DNA from: an uncultured Bacilli bacterium
Lineage (GTDB): Bacteria > Bacillota_I > Bacilli_A > RF39 > UBA660
Assembly (NCBI GenBank): GCA_934130175.1
Contig: CAKOXP010000006.1
Location: 10,476 to 74,475, forward strand
Direction of reading: 5' to 3'
Length of the DNA: 64,000 nucleotides
The notes under the pieces were generated by a model. The model had not been told where the DNA came from. It made no database searches and saw only the letters and a list, made by a program, of their open reading frames with translations. The translations under genes were made by a program, and so were the position numbers. Numbering within the stretch: the stretch's first letter is position 1; the number at the start of each line of letters is the position of its first letter. Below, one piece after another: positions 1 to 7,824 of this stretch.

Positions 1-298
1 CTGTTATTACTTTATCATCACCGAAATCATATTCATATTTTTCTGATGTAGTACTTGTTGTATCTTCAGGATTAGTAGCTTCAAATCCAACTATATCATT
101 TAATTCTTCCATTGTATTATCTAAAGACATCTTTGATAAACACTTATAATAAGAACATTTTGACTTTACAGTCTTTTCCTTTTCTTCTGTTTTTGTAGTA
201 TCATCTTTTGTAGTAGTATTTTCTTTCTTATTTGTACATCCCACAGTACAAACTAGAACTAATAAACATGCTATTCCTGCTAAAAACTTACTCTTCAT
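1..298 (-). CDS. Lipoprotein, 3' part cut by the window edge
   Basis: The reading frame starts with ATG at 298 and stays open to the window edge, so only about 99 residues are visible. The first 21 residues form a lipoprotein signal peptide ending in a TVGC lipobox, so the mature protein should be lipid-anchored outside the membrane. A Thr/Lys/Glu-rich linker follows, then an acidic stretch with two Cys (CSYYKC) and a motif near LDNTMEELNDIVG. That kind of motif occurs in small BLIP- or SmpA-like lipoprotein domains, but I cannot assign a family. A strong AGGAGG lies 9 bases upstream of the start. The function is unknown. Confidence 0.8.
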   Translation of the reverse strand, partial: MKSKFLAGIACLLVLVCTVGCTNKKENTTTKDDTTKTEEKEKTVKSKCSYYKCLSKMSLDNTMEELNDIVGFEATNPEDTTSTTSEKYEYDFGDDKVIT

Positions 299-357
299 AT
301 CTTTCTTCCTCCTAAAGCCATTATATCTTATAATATGTTATTTGTACATAAATTATT

Positions 358-1545
358 TTACTTTCTAGATATTACTTTTCCCTGCCTATCCACTTTATAA
401 CTAAGTTTAAAAAATAAACTTACTGTTATAAATTGGTATATTGATGAAGATACTTGCCCTATTCCAGTACAAAACGGAGTTTTTAGTAGTGATATCATCA
501 TTCTTAAAATAGATGCAACAACTTTATTTGATGTAGTTTTAAAAGAAGACCACTCTAATTGTAAATAACAAGTTTTTATTCTATATATTGGATATATCAT
601 AAAATTAACAATTTCAAAACCAAAATAAATCATTGTAATCTTAAAATCTAAATCATAAAATCCATATAAGCAAACAAACATAAATAGACTTGTTAAAAAT
701 AGTATTCCCAATAACTTATAAGCATTATTTCTATGATATTTATAATTAAAATTATTTTTACTAATATCAATTGTTGCGGCTGTAACTATAGCATCTGCAG
801 TATCCCATTGTGTATCAGTTATAAGTGCTACAAAAGTAAGTGCCAAGGCATATTTTTCTCCAAAAACTAAAGCATTACTTAAACCAAATAAAAATATTAA
901 AAGAAAGGCAATATTATTAAATAATTCTACTGAATCATATTTAATACATTTAAATAAATTAAATTTTAATTTAAAACTATCACTGTTTTTCAACATTATA
1001 AACAAAGTAAAAATCATAAGTGGGATTAATGTTGTTAATACAATAATAGTTTGATTTTTAGTTAATAATGATGTACCAATTAATAGTATGAAATTTAGTA
1101 AATTAAAAACTATAGAATATTTATTTGCTAATTCATTTTTTTCTTCATAATATAGCTTATTCAGTATAATTGCAAACTCCAAACTTATGTATATTTCAAA
1201 AATAGAATAAATTGTAAAGGTTCTATATATAGAAACATCCATATTCATAAAATTTATATAATTATCAACATTAAGTGCTATTAAAGTAAAGGTGATAGTT
1301 GCTAGAATACTACCTATAAAAAGGCCAGACATTACAGCATCTTTATTATTATCTTTTTCTTTACTTATATTTGCACCGGTTGAAAATATTGATTTAAATA
1401 TATAATAAATAAACTGTAATGGATATGTTAATGTAAAGATATTTATAAGATTTTTATCTACTATTATTCCAAGTAAAAACCAAGATATAATTGGAATAAA
1501 TGATAACAGGGATAAATCAAAACTTATTCTTAATAGTCTTTTCAT
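358..1545 (-). CDS. Multi-pass membrane protein, possibly MATE/flippase-like
   Basis: This 395-residue protein is almost entirely hydrophobic, with roughly ten to twelve predicted membrane segments separated by short Lys-rich loops. The length and the two-halved arrangement fit a MATE or polysaccharide-exporter-like transporter, but I see no diagnostic motif, so the family is an inference. It follows the HAD gene by 14 bases on the same strand, with AGGT about 9 bases before ATG 1545, so the two are probably cotranscribed. A substrate cannot be proposed from the sequence. Confidence 0.75.
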   Translation of the reverse strand: MKRLLRISFDLSLLSFIPIISWFLLGIIVDKNLINIFTLTYPLQFIYYIFKSIFSTGANISKEKDNNKDAVMSGLFIGSILATITFTLIALNVDNYINFMNMDVSIYRTFTIYSIFEIYISLEFAIILNKLYYEEKNELANKYSIVFNLLNFILLIGTSLLTKNQTIIVLTTLIPLMIFTLFIMLKNSDSFKLKFNLFKCIKYDSVELFNNIAFLLIFLFGLSNALVFGEKYALALTFVALITDTQWDTADAIVTAATIDISKNNFNYKYHRNNAYKLLGILFLTSLFMFVCLYGFYDLDFKITMIYFGFEIVNFMIYPIYRIKTCYLQLEWSSFKTTSNKVVASILRMMISLLKTPFCTGIGQVSSSIYQFITVSLFFKLSYKVDRQGKVISRK

Positions 1546-1559
1546 TATTATTTACCTAA

Positions 1560-2030
1560 TTACTCGGTAAACGAACTAGGATGATAAGCAGTGATTCCAA
1601 GTTCCTCGGCCTTTCTTAAAGCATCAAGCCTGTCATCTACAAACACCATTTTATCTAAAGGAATATTATAATATTTTGAATATTCTAGAATAACATTTGG
1701 TTTTAATGACGTAGAACATATAAAAATAATATTTTCCTGTTTTATATTTAGATAGTTTTCAGCTAGCCACTTATACTTTTGATTTATTTCATTATTAGTA
1801 ACAGTTGAACCTAATACAAAAATTTTATCACTATCTAATTTTTCTACTATTCTCTGCATAGTTTTAAGTGGCCTTGCCTTATAAAATAAATCACCAAACA
1901 AATAATTTTCTAAAGATTGACAACCAAGTTCAGGACATTTTCCACCGTATAATATATCATTATATCTATACTCTGATAATGTACCATCAACATCAAAAAA
2001 AACATATTTATCTTTTAATTTTTCTAACAT
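1560..2030 (-). CDS. HAD-superfamily hydrolase
   Basis: This 156-residue cytoplasmic protein has the HAD signature: motif I DVDGTLS near residues 13-19 (nucleophile Asp and acid/base Asp), a motif II Ser in VLGST, and motif III VFVDDRLDALRKAEELGI near the C-terminus. HAD enzymes usually remove phosphate from small molecules; the substrate is unknown. The short cap region between motifs I and II (residues 20-70) suggests a small C1-type cap. The start has AGGAG seven bases upstream. It is the first gene of a two-gene unit with the downstream membrane protein. Confidence 0.85.
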   Translation of the reverse strand: MLEKLKDKYVFFDVDGTLSEYRYNDILYGGKCPELGCQSLENYLFGDLFYKARPLKTMQRIVEKLDSDKIFVLGSTVTNNEINQKYKWLAENYLNIKQENIIFICSTSLKPNVILEYSKYYNIPLDKMVFVDDRLDALRKAEELGITAYHPSSFTE

Positions 2031-2094
2031 TTTACTACTCCTAACTTTCTAATACTCATCTAAAATTATACTATAACTACTACTTTTTAACAAT

Positions 2095-2643
2095 TTATTT
2101 CATCCAAAATAAAACATATATTGATAAACATACAAGTATTATCGCAAGTAATAAAATAAGATTTAACCACTTACTTGGTTTCAAAAATCTTTCTACATAA
2201 CTTTCTTTAGGCTTTAGTGGATTATAATAAACAAATACTTTGCTTCCTATTGGATATAAATCAAGTAATGGTGAAATTTCATAACTAACTAGATTATTTC
2301 TTTTCACATTTAACTTTAATATTTCAGGTAACTCTTCCCTTGTTGTTAAGTTACTTTTTATCTCGGTTTTAATTTTATTAAATGGAGAGCTAAAACTAAA
2401 TCTCACAACGCCTCTAAAATGCGGACCCACTGCATTATAACTTTTTCCATCTATGAAATATTCAACAACAGGAAGACTGATATCATTATATCTAACTATT
2501 GAATACCTAACTACTTTACCAGTAGTTTTTTCTGTACATCTTACATATTTTTTATTTTTTCTAACATAAAGAAAATACCAAACAATAAATATGACGATTG
2601 CAAAAACTAATATATATACTCCAAAAAATATATTTAAATTCAT
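2095..2643 (-). CDS. DUF3592-like membrane protein
   Basis: The protein has an N-terminal membrane segment (about residues 4-26), a beta-rich domain of about 120 residues, and a second membrane segment at the C-terminus. The phrase GSKVFVYYNPLKPKESYV just before the last helix is typical of DUF3592 proteins, whose function is unknown. An in-frame GTG twelve bases upstream is part of the GTGAGG ribosome binding site, so I place the start at ATG 2643 (182 residues). It is divergent from the DUF11-like gene at 2761. Confidence 0.75.
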   Translation of the reverse strand: MNLNIFFGVYILVFAIVIFIVWYFLYVRKNKKYVRCTEKTTGKVVRYSIVRYNDISLPVVEYFIDGKSYNAVGPHFRGVVRFSFSSPFNKIKTEIKSNLTTREELPEILKLNVKRNNLVSYEISPLLDLYPIGSKVFVYYNPLKPKESYVERFLKPSKWLNLILLLAIILVCLSIYVLFWMK

Positions 2644-2714
2644 AAAAAACCTCACTTACTTATTTCTTATATAAATATTATATCATAGCAATACTTCTAT
2701 TACATGTTTTATAA

Positions 2715-2741
2715 ACAAAAATTAGAAATTTACATACAATA
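2715..2741 (+). promoter_or_regulatory. Sigma-K-like promoter of the DUF11-like gene
   Basis: AC at 2715-2716, a 16-base spacer, and CATACAATA at 2733-2741 match the known sigma-K consensus (AC-N16-CATANNNTA). The -10 element ends 20 bases before the ATG. Two other structural genes in this cluster have the same arrangement. Confidence 0.6.
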
Positions 2742-2760
2742 ATTTATAAGGGAGGATACT

Positions 2761-3153
2761 ATGGAAAAGGAATTAAATAATACAGTAACTGCTGTTGGTA
2801 ATTATAATGATGTTCCAACATCTATTACATCTGCTGTTTCTGTTGTAACAATGATTGATGGTCTTACAATTACTAAAAGCAGTGATAAACAAAACTGGGC
2901 TAGTGGAAATTTAACTTATACAGTAATCATTAATAACCAATCTGAAAAGCCTTACAATAGTCCAGAAGTTAAAGATGTCTTAAATACAACATTAGTAGAT
3001 TTTGTAGAAAATAGCGTTACTATTGATGGACAAGCTGCTGAACAATCTGATTATACTTATGACGATGGTTCTGGAACATTAACTATAAATCTATCAGATA
3101 TTTCCGTTTCTGAATCTAAAACTATTACTTTTCAAGTTAAGAAAAAATCATAG
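2761..3153 (+). CDS. DUF11-like beta-sandwich protein without signal peptide
   Basis: The 130-residue protein has a single Ig-like domain of the DUF11 / conserved-repeat type: a segment near residues 37-60 (TITKSSDKQNWASGNLTYTV), then VKDVLNTTLVDFVENSVTIDG, then a TLTINLSDISVSESKTITFQV ending. Such domains usually occur as repeats in secreted surface proteins. Here there is one copy, with no signal peptide, membrane segment or sorting signal, which fits a self-assembling spore-surface component made in the mother cell. GGGAGG lies upstream of the ATG, and a strong terminator follows, so it is monocistronic. The coat/exosporium role is inferred from the sigma-K-like promoter and the neighbours. 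Confidence 0.75.
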   Translation: MEKELNNTVTAVGNYNDVPTSITSAVSVVTMIDGLTITKSSDKQNWASGNLTYTVIINNQSEKPYNSPEVKDVLNTTLVDFVENSVTIDGQAAEQSDYTYDDGSGTLTINLSDISVSESKTITFQVKKKS

Positions 3154-3154
3154 A

Positions 3155-3181
3155 AAAAAATCACAGTTTTGTGATTTTTTT
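3155..3181 (+). terminator. Rho-independent terminator
   Basis: Arms 3155-3164 and 3171-3180 pair over ten bases, and the 3' arm ends in a T-run. It lies between the converging DUF11-like and beta-helix genes and could serve both strands because both arms are A/T-tailed. Confidence 0.85.
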
Positions 3182-5045
3182 ACTCTTCTAAAGACCAAGA
3201 AATAAGTGATTCATATTCTACTCCGTTAGCAATACTATCTGATATTCTTAGTAATATTCCCCTATTTTTACTAAAACTTACATTAGTAACTTTAGTACTA
3301 CCACCATTGCCTTCTCCAGTGTAGACGAGAATTGGCGTAGTAGATAAGTTTGTTATATTTCCATCTTCATCTATAAATACAATAGCGTCTTTCAAGATTT
3401 TTCCATCAGATGATATTAAATCATGATCTAGAGCTGCATACAATTTCCAACTAGTACTATTTGCTCTTGAATCAGTAACTACTACTACTAAATCATTTTT
3501 TCTAGGACATAGTACAGGGTCAATACTTATTGGAGAAAATACAAAATTAATCAATTTAGAAGCTTCATCTAAAATAAGCTCTCCTGTATATATAATTTGA
3601 ATTACTTTCGTATGATAAATTAAATCATTTTGAGACTTTGCTGTTAAAGTAATAACAGTTCCAATTGGTAAAGCCTCATCATATGAATAAGAAAAATTAC
3701 CTGTAGATGAAGCCTTTATAACTGATGATACGTCATTATATTCAATTAATATTGATGCATCATTATCCATTAGACCAACAAGCTCCGTATCAGTATCTGT
3801 TAGAGTATTTACATGAATTTGAAAATCTCCTACAGACATAATCTTTTTATTTGAAAAGATAAAATTACTAAGACTCGGAAGATTTGCCAGCTCCTCCTCT
3901 GTATAATTATTACTACTAATATTAGTAGCGCTATTTGTAAAAGTTCCTTTAATAGTTGTTATTCCACTATTCTTATACCAAGCATACGTTGGAAGATTTG
4001 CTTTTGTTATTTCTTCATTTATTGTAATAGAATTATTAAATAAGTTTAGTCTTGTAAAATTAAATTCAAATGGAATACTTGCAGAAGTATAAATAACATT
4101 CGCCACTGTATTATATAAAACTACCTTTAGGGGATTATTTAAAATAAATCCTGCATTTGCTCCTGAAAAATATAAATTATAATTTGATGATGTAATATTT
4201 GAATAATTACTAATTATACTTAGAGTTGAATTGTTATTTAAGGTTAATTTTCCATAACTATACCAAGTTGGATAGCTTCCATTACGACTTTGTTGTTTTA
4301 AATAGAATTTAGCATTCTCTTCTATCGTTGTAGTACCAGTTCCAAAAGTACCATAACCCATACCAGAATTAGTAATAACACTAAATTCTGCATTTTTTGA
4401 AATTGTAAATGTCAAATTATTTGTTCCATAAAATAACTCTCTTTTCTCACTAGTAAAATAAACTAAAGAATCTTTCAAGATAGTAAGAGATGGATTATCA
4501 TTTCTAAACCAAAAAGACGAATTACCTGTTGATTTATGAGTAATTATTGTATTTCCACCTATTTCAATTTTATTACATTCACTAACCTCATTACCCGATG
4601 CATAATTATCCTGAATAATGATATTACAATCCATAAATCTTGTAAGTCCTGTTGGATGATAACTAATTTGAGGACCAACATAATCTACATAGCTATATTC
4701 TACAACTATATCTTTATAGTTATTATTTTCAGGAACATAGATTACTCCATAGTAATTATATCCTGTAATACTCATATTCTTAACAGTAACTTTTTTTATT
4801 GAAGCAGATGACGCCGTTATAACATCAGAAGCACTTGTACTTTTTTTATCCTCAAGTAAGTATTTTACTCCATTATAAGTACCATCTAAAGTAACCGATG
4901 TTTTAGAACTAGAAATATTAATACCAGTAGTTAGAACTATATCACTACCAAAATAAATATATGTATAATTATTGTTTTCTTCTAAGGTTTTTTTTAATTC
5001 TGCACTATCATAGATAACGACAGTAGTATCATTAATAATTGTCAT
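3180..5045 (-). CDS. Large parallel beta-helix (pectate-lyase-like) structural protein
   Basis: The 621-residue protein is rich in Asn, Ser, Thr and Ile with short repeating beta-strand rungs through about residue 370 (for example FTISKNAEFSVITNSG), as in right-handed parallel beta-helices of the pectate-lyase-like adhesive type. Residues 400-621 look like stacked beta-sandwich domains. One of them (VVVVTDSRANSTSWKLYA) resembles the WxL-type DxR...W pattern. No catalytic lyase residues, signal peptide or membrane anchor are visible, so a structural role is more likely than an enzymatic one. GAGGTG precedes the ATG by five bases and lies inside a perfect palindrome. The sigma-K-like promoter places it with the proposed spore-surface genes. 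Confidence 0.75.
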   Translation of the reverse strand: MTIINDTTVVIYDSAELKKTLEENNNYTYIYFGSDIVLTTGINISSSKTSVTLDGTYNGVKYLLEDKKSTSASDVITASSASIKKVTVKNMSITGYNYYGVIYVPENNNYKDIVVEYSYVDYVGPQISYHPTGLTRFMDCNIIIQDNYASGNEVSECNKIEIGGNTIITHKSTGNSSFWFRNDNPSLTILKDSLVYFTSEKRELFYGTNNLTFTISKNAEFSVITNSGMGYGTFGTGTTTIEENAKFYLKQQSRNGSYPTWYSYGKLTLNNNSTLSIISNYSNITSSNYNLYFSGANAGFILNNPLKVVLYNTVANVIYTSASIPFEFNFTRLNLFNNSITINEEITKANLPTYAWYKNSGITTIKGTFTNSATNISSNNYTEEELANLPSLSNFIFSNKKIMSVGDFQIHVNTLTDTDTELVGLMDNDASILIEYNDVSSVIKASSTGNFSYSYDEALPIGTVITLTAKSQNDLIYHTKVIQIIYTGELILDEASKLINFVFSPISIDPVLCPRKNDLVVVVTDSRANSTSWKLYAALDHDLISSDGKILKDAIVFIDEDGNITNLSTTPILVYTGEGNGGSTKVTNVSFSKNRGILLRISDSIANGVEYESLISWSLEE

Positions 5046-5052
5046 AAAAACA

Positions 5053-5074
5053 CCTCATATTATATAATATGAGG
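5053..5074. repeat. Perfect 22-base palindrome overlapping the Shine-Dalgarno
   Basis: CCTCATATTA at 5053-5062 is perfectly self-complementary with the following half through 5074. The GAGG of the ribosome binding site for the beta-helix gene is the 3' arm on the minus strand. If transcribed whole, the hairpin would hide the ribosome binding site. It also contains the proposed -10 element. Confidence 0.7.
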
Positions 5075-5089
5075 ATTATCTTTTATTGT
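5063..5089 (-). promoter_or_regulatory. Sigma-K-like promoter of the beta-helix gene
   Basis: On the minus strand AC (5089-5088), a 16-base spacer, and CATATTATA (5071-5063) match the sigma-K consensus. The -10 element ends 17 bases before the start codon, close to the geometry of the other two copies. Confidence 0.55.
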
Positions 5090-5122
5090 ATCAACGAATG
5101 TATGATATCAATTATATATTTG

Positions 5123-6292
5123 TTATTTAACACTTCTTTTTCTATTGCAAGAATTTACAAATTTGTTAAATTCTTTAAATGTTAAATTTGCTGGTATTTC
5201 TGGTATTTCTGTTAATTCTAAATTCTTATCATCAACTATGTCATCTAAAGCATCATCTATACCAATATATGGATGAATACCTTTTCTTTTATGATCCGAA
5301 TGTTCAAAATGATACCAAATATTATTATTTTTAAAAAGGACAAAACATCGCATTTTATTTTTATCTTCTTCATTTTGTGCTTTTGAACAAAATAACTTAC
5401 TTTCAAAACCATGAGTATCAAAAAAGTTTTTAATAAGTTGTGCTTGTTCTATACACGTTCCAACACCAGAATTTAGAATCTGGCTTATAGAACCTGTCTT
5501 ATAATTTTCTTCTAAATTTGAAAGATTATTTAAATGCATTCCACCATCAACATCAATCCAACCATATGATATATTTTTATCCATAAATTCCATCAATTCT
5601 TTTGGTGTTTTTAAACTTTGATACTTACTAAGTCTATTGACTTTTTGATTATAAACAACAAAATCTCGATCATCAAAAATATAAAATGGTTTTGTTCCAA
5701 TTACCTCATACTTACCATTATCTATGTATATAGTATCTTCATCTGGTAGTACAAGAATTTTTTCATACCTAGAAGTTTTTAATAAATGTAGATTATCACT
5801 TTCAATATAATGATTTAATAAAGCAAAACCATTTATTTTGTTAAGTCCATCTAAATCTTTTAAACCTACCTCGTTAGTAGTAGCATGAGTACAAGTATTA
5901 ATAGACTTTCCCAATACTTCTGAACCTGCTCCAAAGCCAAACACAACGCCATCTCTATCTATATAGTCACTTAGTTTCTTAAAACATTCTGTCTTCTTTA
6001 ATCCATCTAATAGTCTAAACTCATTACCATCATCAAAATATAAAACAGAATAATCATCAAAGTTTTTAGATTCTAATTCTTCAAAACTTTTTACAAGCTC
6101 AATATTTGGAACATTCACATCTGCAAGTTCCTCTTTAATAAAATCAAAACAACCATCATAAGAATAGTTTTTAGGATTCATAGCCAAAGGAATATATAAG
6201 ATTGGTTTACTATTATCAATAACCTCATCTAATTTTTTATAAACATTTGGTTTTTGTTGTTCACATTCTCCACCACATAAAAACAATTTCAT
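5123..6292 (-). CDS. Degenerate peptidase-E-like domain fused to a transglutaminase-like domain
   Basis: Residues 1-215 resemble dipeptidase E (family S51): FLCGGE at the N-terminus, YFDDGNEFRLL near 85-95, then GFGAGSEV near 119-126 where the family normally has GWSAGA. The nucleophile Ser is replaced by Gly121, so peptidase activity is probably lost. Residues 225-389 resemble the transglutaminase/protease core, with Cys280 in GVGTCIEQAQ, His328 in WYHFEH and an Asp nearby, so this half may be active. There is no signal peptide, so it acts in the cytosol. It sits between two proposed sigma-K genes; transglutaminases are known to crosslink coat proteins in Bacillus (Tgl), so a coat crosslinking or processing role is possible but inferred. 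Confidence 0.7.
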   Translation of the reverse strand: MKLFLCGGECEQQKPNVYKKLDEVIDNSKPILYIPLAMNPKNYSYDGCFDFIKEELADVNVPNIELVKSFEELESKNFDDYSVLYFDDGNEFRLLDGLKKTECFKKLSDYIDRDGVVFGFGAGSEVLGKSINTCTHATTNEVGLKDLDGLNKINGFALLNHYIESDNLHLLKTSRYEKILVLPDEDTIYIDNGKYEVIGTKPFYIFDDRDFVVYNQKVNRLSKYQSLKTPKELMEFMDKNISYGWIDVDGGMHLNNLSNLEENYKTGSISQILNSGVGTCIEQAQLIKNFFDTHGFESKLFCSKAQNEEDKNKMRCFVLFKNNNIWYHFEHSDHKRKGIHPYIGIDDALDDIVDDKNLELTEIPEIPANLTFKEFNKFVNSCNRKRSVK

Positions 6293-6396
6293 ATCGTCAC
6301 CTACTTTATAAATCCTATCCTTTTACTATCTACATTATACCTTAATTATATATATTTTGTCTAATAATTATTTTTATTAAATAGACTTTGCCACAT

Positions 6397-6423
6397 ACAT
6401 AAACTTAAATTTTTCATAAATTA
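6397..6423 (+). promoter_or_regulatory. Sigma-K-like promoter of the collagen-like operon
   Basis: AC at 6397-6398, a 16-base spacer, and CATAAATTA at 6415-6423 match the sigma-K consensus. The -10 element ends 20 bases before ATG 6443, the same distance as at the DUF11-like gene. Confidence 0.6.
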
Positions 6424-6442
6424 TAATGAAAGGATGAACACT

Positions 6443-7450
6443 ATGAATTATGAAGATAAAATAAGACAAGTTCTAGAAAATAGTAATACTAGAAGAAAAT
6501 TGATAAAAGCAGGAATTTATCCAAATCAAACTATTGGTCCTACTGGTCCTGCTGGTAAAGGACTTGAAATAATGGGAAGTTATGATTCTTTAGAAGAGTT
6601 AAAGAAGAATCATCCTACTGGTAATAATGGTGATACCTACATAGTTAATGGTGAATTATATATTTGGAATCAAGAATTAAATGATTGGTCTGATATTGGT
6701 AATGTAAAAGGATCTAAGGGTGATACAGAAACTTTTATTGTTAATAGTACTAAAACAGCAAATCCAAATGAAGATGCTAAAGTCATTGATAATAAAGTTG
6801 ATTTAACACACTATCTAGATTTTGTTATTCCAAAAGGTGATATCGGGCCTAAGGGTGACAAGGGTGAAACTGGGTTACAAGGTCCTCAAGGGGAAAAAGG
6901 TGATATTGGCCCCATCGGTCCTACTGGACCTAAAGGTGAACAAGGGGAAAAAGGTGATATTGGACCAAAGTGTGAAAAAGGAGACATTGGTCCAACAGGG
7001 CCTGAAGCCTCACTAGGAGCTACTAGTTATGATGCTATCTTATTTATAAGTTTTGCTCAAGCTCATTATTCTAAGGTTATGACTTTCCAAGAAGTAATAA
7101 GTATTCCAAATGACAACAACTATTTTAGTACTTTAAGTGATACAGAATTTTTAGTTACTGAAAATGGTTACTATGAAATTACTTTATGTGGTCAAATATC
7201 AGGAGTTGATCAAGATCATGGGGCAATATTTTATCTATCAAATGATAAAGGAAGTGTAGTCCAAGATTTATCTTTCCAACTTAAAGCTGGAACAACTTCA
7301 AGAATGGATTGCTCAGAAACAACAATTGCCAAAATCGACGGTAATACGACGTTATATGTAAGGTGCGGTATAACTGGTGATAGTTCAACTGCAAATATAG
7401 ATTTTGCTAATGTAAATCTTATTATTAAAAAATATAATTTCACACAATAA
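6443..7450 (+). CDS. Collagen-like protein with BclA/TNF-like C-terminal domain
   Basis: The chain begins with a charged region, has a short GPTGPAGKG segment near residue 31, a spacer domain, and a Gly-X-Y tract at about residues 132-190 rich in GPK, GEK, GDI and GPT. It ends with a jelly-roll-like domain of about 140 residues (LVTENGYYEITLCGQISG) resembling the C-terminal domain of Bacillus exosporium filament protein BclA. One triplet has Cys in place of Gly (GPK-CEK-GDI), a one-base change that breaks the helix register. There is no signal peptide or membrane segment. I choose ATG 6443 over 6434 because AAAGGAT then sits seven bases upstream. It is the first gene of a three-gene operon. 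Confidence 0.85.
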   Translation: MNYEDKIRQVLENSNTRRKLIKAGIYPNQTIGPTGPAGKGLEIMGSYDSLEELKKNHPTGNNGDTYIVNGELYIWNQELNDWSDIGNVKGSKGDTETFIVNSTKTANPNEDAKVIDNKVDLTHYLDFVIPKGDIGPKGDKGETGLQGPQGEKGDIGPIGPTGPKGEQGEKGDIGPKCEKGDIGPTGPEASLGATSYDAILFISFAQAHYSKVMTFQEVISIPNDNNYFSTLSDTEFLVTENGYYEITLCGQISGVDQDHGAIFYLSNDKGSVVQDLSFQLKAGTTSRMDCSETTIAKIDGNTTLYVRCGITGDSSTANIDFANVNLIIKKYNFTQ

Positions 7451-7467
7451 ATATAGGAGTAATTATA

Positions 7468-7824
7468 ATGAGAAAAATTAAATTAAAATTTTGTGATTTT
7501 CTTAATATTTGTAACTATAAAATATTTATCTATGATGAAAATAATCATCTTTTAAAAAGTATGGAAATAAATAATAGTAACTATATTCCTTTAGAAATTA
7601 CATATTGTGGTATATATAAAATTGTTATCATTTCTAAACATTTATATCCTAAAAAAAGATGTTTTGTTTTATATTTAGATAGAAAAACACCAGATACTTT
7701 ACTAATACCATATCAAGTAAGGCAAAAAAAATCTCGTAAAATAGAATTCAATTTAACTGATGAGGTTTATAAAGGTCTACCAATAGAGAAAGGAGAAATA
7801 ACTTTATGGGAAAAGAACATGTAG
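7468..7824 (+). CDS. Small basic protein sharing a C-terminal motif with the next gene
   Basis: This 118-residue protein is not recognisable by family. The N-terminal 80 residues are basic and beta-rich with four Cys. The last 26 residues (NLTDEVYKGLPIEKGEITLWE) match the end of the following protein (NLTDATYANLPIADGNLTF), so the two share a tail module. It has no signal peptide. It lies 17 bases after the collagen-like gene and overlaps the next gene by 19 bases, which implies cotranscription and probably translational coupling. A spore-surface role is inferred from the operon only. Confidence 0.65.
   Translation: MRKIKLKFCDFLNICNYKIFIYDENNHLLKSMEINNSNYIPLEITYCGIYKIVIISKHLYPKKRCFVLYLDRKTPDTLLIPYQVRQKKSRKIEFNLTDEVYKGLPIEKGEITLWEKNM

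Noticed and set aside
4536..4802. Plus-strand open frame inside the beta-helix gene
   Set aside because: Antisense of a strong coding frame with no ribosome binding site and no plausible domain.
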